Shown here in pieces: positions 1-5,189 of a stretch of 5,189 nucleotides of DNA (position 1 is its first letter; each line of letters starts with the position of its first letter). The notes under the pieces are model-generated. The model saw nothing but the letters and a program-made list of their open reading frames with translations, had not been told where the DNA came from and ran no database searches. Source of the stretch: Pseudomonadota bacterium (GTDB lineage Bacteria > Pseudomonadota > Gammaproteobacteria > Xanthomonadales > Rhodanobacteraceae); assembly GCA_023412995.1 (NCBI GenBank), contig JAEZQS010000025.1:1-5189 (forward strand). Direction: 5' to 3'. The translations under genes were made by a program, and so were the position numbers.

Positions 1-1
1 G

Positions 2-1414
2 GCGACGCCAGCCGCGAGCGGAACCGGCGCCGCCGATACGGCCGCTACGCCGCCAGCCACTGCCGACACCGCGCCCGTTGCGGCCACGGCCGTGCCGCCG
101 GGCGACACCGCGGCGTCAGCGCCGGTCGATCGCAAGGACATCTGGGGCGACGCCGGTACGGGCGCCGCCGGCACCGGCGCGGCAAGCGAAGGGCCCGCCA
201 CGACGCCGGCGGATACCGGTTCGACGTCCCCTGCGGGAGACGGTGCAACCACGACGTCGCCGGAAGCGGCCACGCCTGCTGACGCGACCACGGCCACCGG
301 TGCCGAAACCACCCCGCTCACCGACGCCGGCAGCACGCCAGCGCCGGGCGCATCCCCCGCCGATACCGGTGGTGCCGTCGTCACGCCCCTGCCATCCACG
401 CCAGCGGATGCCTCTGGCGCTCCCGCCACGAGCGCGAAGGGCACTGCCGGCGCCGACGCGACCACGCCCGCGGCGACCGCGCCCTGGTACGAGGCGCCTT
501 GGGTCAAGCCCGCCGCGCTCGGAGCCGGCGTGCTGCTGGTCCTGCTGGGACTGCTCGGCCTGCGCCGTCGCAACGCCCCGGCCACGCGTGCATCGATTGC
601 GCACGAATTCGGCGATTCACCCTTCGGCGGCTCGCGCCCGCCCGAGGGCGGCGAGCCATCGGCGGCGATGGAAGCGGAAGCGGAAAGCCTGCGCGAGCAG
701 CTGCGCCAGCAGCCCGCCAACCTCGGCCTGCACCTGGAACTGCTCAGCCTCTACTACGCCGAGCGCGACCTCGCGCAGTTCGAGGAAGAAGCGGCGGAGA
801 TGCACGTCTACGTGGATGACCCGCACCAGCCCGAGTGGCTGGAAGCACAGGCCATGGGACAGGAACTCGCGCCGCACAACCCGCTGTTCGCCGATGCGCC
901 GCAGTACGGCGACGACGATGCGCTGGTGGCCACCTCGCAGATCGATCCCGACGCGGAGACGCTCGAGCGCGAGGCCATCGATGGCGACGCCGCACGCGAC
1001 ACGGACTTCGGCGACTTCGCTGGAACGGCCCCGCCGGCCGCGTCCACGCCCGACGACCACTTCGGTTTCGCCAACGACGAGCTGCTGGCGCCTCCCCCCG
1101 CCGGCGAGCCGCCGCCGGCGCCGCAGGAAGTGGCAGCCGACAGCCCGTTCGACTTCACCGACCTGCCACCGCTGGAGTTCGACGCCAGCGCAGCCGGGCC
1201 GGCGGAGCCGGTCGATGTGCCCGCCGGCAACGCCACCCTCGCGGTCGATGACTTCCCGGGCGAGGATGCGATCGGCACCAAGCTCGACCTCGCCCGCGCG
1301 TACCTGGACATGGGTGACCCCGAAGGGGCGCGTTCCATGCTCGAGGAGGTGGTGGCCGAAGGCAGCGACGAGCAGAAGGCCGAAGCCCAGCGGCTGATGG
1401 CCGACATGGGCTGA
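2..1414 (+). CDS. fimV: FimV, C-terminal part (5' end outside the window)
   Basis: FimV is an inner-membrane polar hub protein that links peptidoglycan binding (N-terminal LysM) to a cytoplasmic TPR domain and is needed for type IV pilus function and twitching in Pseudomonas. The frame is open from base 2 to the TGA at 1412-1414, giving 470 residues, and has no natural start here, so the gene begins upstream. In fragment numbering, residues 1-160 are a low-complexity Ala/Thr/Pro/Gly/Asp linker, presumably periplasmic. Residues 170-187 are a hydrophobic membrane segment (bases 509-562, rich in Leu/Val/Gly) followed by LRRR, fitting a cytoplasmic C-terminal side. Residues 223-298 read like the FimV TPR region (QQPANLGLHLELLSLYYAER). 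An acidic linker follows, and residues 421-470 match the family's terminal domain (TKLDLARAYLDMGDPEGAR). Signal peptide and LysM would lie upstream. It is followed after 124 bases by truA, a conserved neighbour. The identification rests on the C-terminal domain, topology and neighbour. Confidence 0.93.
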   Translation, partial: ATPAASGTGAADTAATPPATADTAPVAATAVPPGDTAASAPVDRKDIWGDAGTGAAGTGAASEGPATTPADTGSTSPAGDGATTTSPEAATPADATTATGAETTPLTDAGSTPAPGASPADTGGAVVTPLPSTPADASGAPATSAKGTAGADATTPAATAPWYEAPWVKPAALGAGVLLVLLGLLGLRRRNAPATRASIAHEFGDSPFGGSRPPEGGEPSAAMEAEAESLREQLRQQPANLGLHLELLSLYYAERDLAQFEEEAAEMHVYVDDPHQPEWLEAQAMGQELAPHNPLFADAPQYGDDDALVATSQIDPDAETLEREAIDGDAARDTDFGDFAGTAPPAASTPDDHFGFANDELLAPPPAGEPPPAPQEVAADSPFDFTDLPPLEFDASAAGPAEPVDVPAGNATLAVDDFPGEDAIGTKLDLARAYLDMGDPEGARSMLEEVVAEGSDEQKAEAQRLMADMG

Positions 1415-1420
1415 CCTGCT

Positions 1421-1450
1421 TGCGGCGCCGCTCCGTGGCACGGCGCGGCG
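1421..1450 (+). terminator. Possible terminator hairpin after fimV
   Basis: Seven bases after the fimV stop, GCGCCG (1425-1430) can pair with CGGCGC (1441-1446) around a 10-base loop. Past one G-G mismatch the pairing continues by two or three bases (1421-1423 with 1448-1450). No T-tract follows, so this is not a classic intrinsic terminator, and GC-rich DNA yields such hairpins by chance. It may instead be a transcript-stabilising structure, or nothing. Confidence 0.25.
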
Positions 1451-1496
1451 TCCCGCCGGCGCGACCTGCCGCGGCATTCCGGCACCGGCCCGGCAG

Positions 1497-1545
1497 CCGC
1501 ACGCCACCATGGCGCACGCGGCCGGGTCCGCACCCACCATGCGCA
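1497..1545 (+). repeat. Imperfect direct repeat spanning both possible truA starts
   Basis: CCGCACGCCACCATGGCGCA at 1497-1516 and CCGCACCCACCATGCGCA at 1528-1545 differ only by two single-base gaps (a G in each position). Each copy holds an in-frame ATG, at 1509 and 1539. It looks like a small duplication of the translation start region, though chance similarity in GC-rich sequence is possible. Confidence 0.5.
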
Positions 1546-2306
1546 TCGCACTCGGCATCGAATACGACGGCAGCGACTACTTCGGCTGGCAGCGCCTGTC
1601 GCACGGGCGCAGCCTGCAGGCCGAAGTCGAGTCCGCCCTGTCGTTCGTCGCGGCGCACCCGCTGCAGGTGACGTGCGCCGGGCGCACCGACGCCGGCGTG
1701 CACGCGCATTGCCAGGTCGTGCATTTCGATACCAGCGCGCTGCGCAGCGATCGCGCGTGGGCGCTCGGTGCCAACTCGCGCCTGCCGCACGACATCGCGG
1801 TGCTGTGGGCGCGGCGCGTGCCGGACGATTTCCACGCGCGCTTCGGCGCGCGCGCGCGGCGCTATCGCTACACGCTGCTCAACCGGCCGATCCGGCCCGC
1901 GCTGCGGCGCCGCTTCGTCGCATGGGAGCGCGTGCCGCTCGACATCGCGGCGATGCAGGAAGGAGCCGCCCTGCTGGTTGGCGAGCACGATTTCAGCGCC
2001 TTCCGTACCGTGGCCTGCCAGGCGCCTTCGCCATGGCGCAACGTGCACGCGGTGCGGGTGGGGCGCAACGGCGACGAGGTCGCGATCGAGGTCGAGGCCA
2101 ACGCCTTCCTGCACCACATGGTGCGCAACATCGTCGGCTCGCTGCTGCCGGTGGGGCGCGGCGAGCACCCGCCCGGATGGATCGGGGAGCTGCTGCGCGG
2201 GCGCGACCGCCGCCTCGCGGGCCCGACGGCGCCGGCGGCGGGCCTGGTGTTCGTCGGTCCGCGCTATCCGCGCGAGTGGAACCTGCCAGCGGACGTCAGC
2301 CTCTGA
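1539..2306 (+). CDS. truA: tRNA pseudouridine(38-40) synthase TruA
   Basis: TruA converts uridines 38, 39 and 40 in the anticodon stem of many tRNAs to pseudouridine; it acts in the cytoplasm, normally as a homodimer. From the ATG at 1539 the protein has 255 residues, close to the usual 260-270. The catalytic motif RTDAGVHA is at residues 49-56 with the nucleophile Asp51. Other family stretches are FHARFGARARRYRY (98-111), GEHDFSAF (148-155), ANAFLHHMVRNIVG (187-200) and GPTAP (228-232). I chose 1539 because its product, MRIALGIEYDGSDYFGWQ, begins where Xanthomonas TruA proteins do. An in-frame ATG at 1509 would add ten residues (MAHAAGSAPT) of no recognisable conservation. Neither start has a convincing Shine-Dalgarno sequence. 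The gene follows fimV and precedes accD, as in related genomes, but without the trp genes usually found between them. Function is secure; the start is less so. Confidence 0.97.
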   Translation: MRIALGIEYDGSDYFGWQRLSHGRSLQAEVESALSFVAAHPLQVTCAGRTDAGVHAHCQVVHFDTSALRSDRAWALGANSRLPHDIAVLWARRVPDDFHARFGARARRYRYTLLNRPIRPALRRRFVAWERVPLDIAAMQEGAALLVGEHDFSAFRTVACQAPSPWRNVHAVRVGRNGDEVAIEVEANAFLHHMVRNIVGSLLPVGRGEHPPGWIGELLRGRDRRLAGPTAPAAGLVFVGPRYPREWNLPADVSL

Positions 2307-2308
2307 GC

Positions 2309-2380
2309 GGCGCCCGGCGTCGCGGCGCCACGCGGGAACTCCCCCGCGGGAGCGCCCGCGCAGCCGCCGGCACCGGCTGC
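2309..2380 (+). other. Cluster of short inverted repeats after truA
   Basis: Directly after the truA stop lie several short potential stems: GGCGCC at 2309-2314 with 2324-2329 (9-base loop); CGCGGG 2331-2336 with CCCGCG 2343-2348 (6-base loop); CGCGGG 2345-2350 with CCCGCG 2355-2360 (4-base loop); and GCAGCCG 2360-2366 with CGGCTGC 2374-2380 (7-base loop). The second and third share bases 2345-2348 and cannot both form. They could end the truA transcript, but no T-tract follows any of them. Base composition alone makes such repeats likely, so function is only a guess. Confidence 0.3.
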
Positions 2381-2426
2381 ATGCGCCCCGTCCATGGCAC
2401 GCGTCCGCCGCCATGCGCGCCTGCGG

Positions 2427-2432
2427 TACCAT
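2427..2432 (+). promoter_or_regulatory. Candidate -10 element for accD
   Basis: TACCAT at 2427-2432, within GGTACCATGC, matches four of six positions of the sigma-70 -10 consensus and is the most promoter-like hexamer in an otherwise very GC-rich gap. It would place the transcript start near 2439, some 43 bases before the accD start. I see no convincing -35 hexamer at the expected distance, so the call is tentative. Confidence 0.3.
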
Positions 2433-2455
2433 GCACGCCTTGCGCGCGGTGCATG
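2430..2455 (+). repeat. Perfect 7-bp inverted repeat upstream of accD
   Basis: CATGCAC (2430-2436) and GTGCATG (2449-2455) are exact reverse complements separated by 12 bases. The left arm overlaps the candidate -10 element and the right arm ends 26 bases before the accD ATG. It could be an operator-like DNA site, or partly a leader hairpin if transcription starts upstream. No known regulator's site is recognised. Confidence 0.45.
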
Positions 2456-2472
2456 CCGCGCCGCGGTTCGAT

Positions 2473-2476
2473 GGAG
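2473..2476 (+). promoter_or_regulatory. Ribosome binding site of accD
   Basis: GGAG lies five bases before the ATG at 2482, a normal Shine-Dalgarno spacing. It supports 2482 over the in-frame ATGs at 2412 and 2431, which lack such a site. Confidence 0.75.
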
Positions 2477-2481
2477 TGGCG

Positions 2482-3346
<865 letters not shown>

Positions 3347-3348
<2 letters not shown>

Positions 3349-3426
3349 AGCCGGGAGAGGGGAATCGAAAGGCGAGGACGCTGCGCTCGCGGCGGCAGGC
3401 CGACAGCCTCTTCCCCTTTCGGCTTC
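3347..3426. terminator. Possible bidirectional terminator between accD and rapA
   Basis: GAAGCCG (3347-3353, overlapping the accD stop) pairs exactly with CGGCTTC (3420-3426), and inside it AGGGGAA (3358-3364) pairs exactly with TTCCCCT (3411-3417); a GGAG/TT internal loop separates the two stems. The enclosed 46 bases are GC-rich and could fold further. The place, between two convergent genes, suits a shared terminator, but there is no clear T-tract and the loop is long. The rest of the gap (3427-3439) shows nothing. Confidence 0.4.
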
Positions 3427-3439
3427 GCATTCCAGGCCG

Positions 3440-5188
3440 TCAGCGCGGCGCGATATCCGTGCTGCAGACGAACCGGATCGCATCCAGGCGCGGGGCGGCG
3501 CCGGAGAGCGCCTGGCGCACGGCCTCCAGTTCCGCCGCGACCGCGTCGATTTCCTCCGGATGCACGGCCGGGTTGACGCGGGCCAGCGCGACGAGGCGGG
3601 CACGCTCGCCTTCGAGTTCCTCCTGCGCGGCCGCCAGCGCGTTGCCGATCGCGCCGGCGGCCAGCCCGCGCGCCTGGGTTTCGCACGCCGCCAGCATCGG
3701 CGGCACGAGCTTCGCCAGCAGGGGACGGAAGCGCGCGGCGTCGGCCGGTTGTTCGCGCGAGCGGGCGAGGCTGGCCGGGTGCGGTGCGTAGTCGGTACGC
3801 GCCACAAGGCGCGTGTCCACCACCGTGCGCAGCGGCAGTGGCGGCAGGAAGCGGCGTACGTCGAGGGCGCCGCCGGCGACGCATTCGAGCACGAACACGC
3901 ATTCCAGCAACGCGGTGCGCGCGGGTAGCGCGGCATCGACGAGGATCGCGGCATTGCCCTGTTCGCTTTCCAGCAGCAGGTCGAGCGCACCGGAAACCAG
4001 CGGATGGTCCAGCCGCAGCAGCGGCAGTTCCTCGCGCGCCAGCGCGGTGGCGCGGTCGAAGGTGGCCTGTTGCGGGCCGTCCTTCAAGCCCGGCAGTCCG
4101 TCGGTACTGAGGTACTCCGGGTCGAGCACCACGGTGCGCGGGCCGGTTTCCTCGCTGTCCACGCCGAACTGCTCGAACAGCCGCAGCACGAAGGCATCCT
4201 GCGCGAGGTCCTCGTCCTGCGCACGCAGTGCCTCGCCCAGCGGCTGGTCGCGCGACTGGCGTTCGCTGGCGAGTTCGAGCAGGCGGTCCCGCCCGGCCTG
4301 CACCAGTGCCGTGAGTTCCTGGTGGCTGGCGGCCGTTTCGGCGACCAGCGCGTCGACTTCGGCGTCGGGACCGGCATCGCCGCCCAGCGCGTGGCGCTCC
4401 GCCACGGCGAGCAGCTGTGCACCGAAGCGCCGCAGGATCTCGCGTCCATCCGACGGGCTCGCCTGCAGGGCGTCGAGTCCCTCGTGGTACCAGCGCAGCA
4501 GCACGTGCTGGGCGGTGCCGGCAAAGACGCCGGCGTGGATCTCGATGTCGTGGCGCTGGCCGATGCGATCGAGGCGGCCGATGCGCTGCTCGAGCAGGTC
4601 GGGATCGAGCGGGAGGTCCCACAGCACCAGGTGGTGGGCGAACTGGAAGTTGCGTCCTTCCGAGCCGATTTCCGAGCACAGCAGCACCCGCGCGCCGTCC
4701 GGTTCGGCGAACCAGGCCGCGCTGCGGTCGCGCTGTACGATCCCCATGCCTTCGTGGAACTGCGCCACGCCCACCCCGCTGCGCAGGCGCAATGCGTCCT
4801 GCAGCGCCTGCACCTTGGCCTGGGTGCGGCAGATCAGCAGCAACTTGCTGCCGGCGAGGCGCTCGACCAGGCCCAGCAGCCACGGCAGGCGCGGATCGCC
4901 GGCGTAGTCGAGCACGCGTTCCGGCGCGCTCGCCAGCGCGTCGGCATGGAATTCCCCCAGCAGGCGCTGGCGCGCCGCGTCGTCGAGCAGGCTGGCATCG
5001 AGCATGTCGATGCGCGCGATGCGGCGCGGGAAGCCACCGATCTGCGCCCTGCGGTTGCGGAACATCACGCGCCCGGTGCCGTGGCGGTCGATCAGCGCAT
5101 CGAGCAGCGCCGGGGCGACCGCCCGGTCGCCTTCGTAGCGCGACAGCAGTGCGTGCAGTTCCCCGTCGCCGGCGAAACGGGTGGCGAG
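3440..5188 (-). CDS. rapA: RNA polymerase-associated ATPase RapA (HepA), C-terminal part
   Basis: RapA is a SWI2/SNF2-family ATPase that binds RNA polymerase and promotes its recycling after transcription. The minus-strand frame is open from the right window edge (5188) to the TGA at 3440-3442, giving 582 residues, roughly the last 60% of a protein about 970 residues long in E. coli. The N-terminal Tudor-like domains and the first RecA-like lobe with Walker A/B lie outside. In fragment numbering, IDRHGTGRVMFRNRR begins near residue 33. The second helicase lobe shows KLLLICRT (115-122), FHEGM (144-148), motif V CSEIGSEGRNFQF (171-183) and motif VI QRIGRLDRIGQ (201-211, bases 4556-4588) with its arginines. 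TAQHVLLRWYHEGLDA leads into the RapA-specific C-terminal domain, including LDHPLVSGALDLLLESEQGNAA. It ends with FVCSTDIAPR. No frameshift or missing motif is visible. A GTG at 5066-5068 is an internal valine, not the start. It converges on accD across 91 bases. Confidence 0.97.
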   Translation of the reverse strand, partial: LATRFAGDGELHALLSRYEGDRAVAPALLDALIDRHGTGRVMFRNRRAQIGGFPRRIARIDMLDASLLDDAARQRLLGEFHADALASAPERVLDYAGDPRLPWLLGLVERLAGSKLLLICRTQAKVQALQDALRLRSGVGVAQFHEGMGIVQRDRSAAWFAEPDGARVLLCSEIGSEGRNFQFAHHLVLWDLPLDPDLLEQRIGRLDRIGQRHDIEIHAGVFAGTAQHVLLRWYHEGLDALQASPSDGREILRRFGAQLLAVAERHALGGDAGPDAEVDALVAETAASHQELTALVQAGRDRLLELASERQSRDQPLGEALRAQDEDLAQDAFVLRLFEQFGVDSEETGPRTVVLDPEYLSTDGLPGLKDGPQQATFDRATALAREELPLLRLDHPLVSGALDLLLESEQGNAAILVDAALPARTALLECVFVLECVAGGALDVRRFLPPLPLRTVVDTRLVARTDYAPHPASLARSREQPADAARFRPLLAKLVPPMLAACETQARGLAAGAIGNALAAAQEELEGERARLVALARVNPAVHPEEIDAVAAELEAVRQALSGAAPRLDAIRFVCSTDIAPR

Positions 5189-5189
5189 C

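Noticed and set aside
78..1397. Open plus-strand frame of 439 codons overlapping fimV
   Set aside because: The product is almost only Arg, Pro, Ser and Thr; the other frame gives the FimV membrane segment and terminal domain.
1422..1431. Perfect palindrome GCGGCGCCGC as a regulator site
   Set aside because: G/C-only palindromes of this size are expected in such DNA, and it is already part of the hairpin after fimV.
1768..2481. Long in-frame upstream extension of accD into truA
   Set aside because: The extension is a shadow of truA in another frame. The ribosome site at 2473-2476 and family alignment place the start at 2482.
5066..5068. GTG as a start codon for the minus-strand gene
   Set aside because: The frame continues upstream to the window edge with conserved RapA sequence (ALIDRHGTGR), so this GTG is an internal valine codon.

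Overview
The window is very GC-rich DNA, densely coding, with the strong G/C third-position bias of a high-GC gammaproteobacterium. The TruA and AccD sequences, the fimV-truA-accD order, and the RapA sequence together point to the order Lysobacterales (Xanthomonadales), for example a Lysobacter- or Luteimonas-like genus. That placement is inferred from recalled protein similarity, not from a search.

Layout, left to right. (1) Bases 2-1414, plus strand: the 3' part of fimV, encoding the end of a Thr/Ala/Pro-rich periplasmic linker, one membrane segment, an acidic cytoplasmic region with a TPR-like stretch, and the conserved FimV C-terminal helical domain. (2) Bases 1539-2306, plus strand: a complete truA (tRNA pseudouridine synthase), with a second possible start at 1509. 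(3) Bases 2307-2481: a 175-base intergenic region rich in short inverted repeats, with a candidate promoter and a clear ribosome binding site for the next gene. (4) Bases 2482-3348, plus strand: a complete accD (acetyl-CoA carboxylase carboxyltransferase beta subunit). (5) Bases 3349-3439: a short convergent gap with an inverted repeat that could be a shared terminator. (6) Bases 3440-5188, minus strand: the C-terminal 582 codons of rapA, the SWI2/SNF2-type RNA polymerase recycling ATPase; its N-terminal half lies beyond the right edge.

The genes are housekeeping functions that do not form one pathway: pilus/polar organisation (FimV), tRNA modification (TruA), fatty acid synthesis (AccD) and transcription recycling (RapA). 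The fimV-truA-(trp genes)-accD neighbourhood is an old conserved block in Pseudomonas and Xanthomonas relatives. Here the trp genes that usually lie between truA and accD are absent, and accD is followed by a convergent rapA rather than by folC.

I found no mobile element, CRISPR array, RNA gene, toxin-antitoxin pair or defence system, and no credible undescribed system. What deserves a second look is gene order (missing trp genes, rapA next to accD), an imperfect direct repeat spanning two possible truA starts, and a perfect 7-bp inverted repeat at the accD promoter region.
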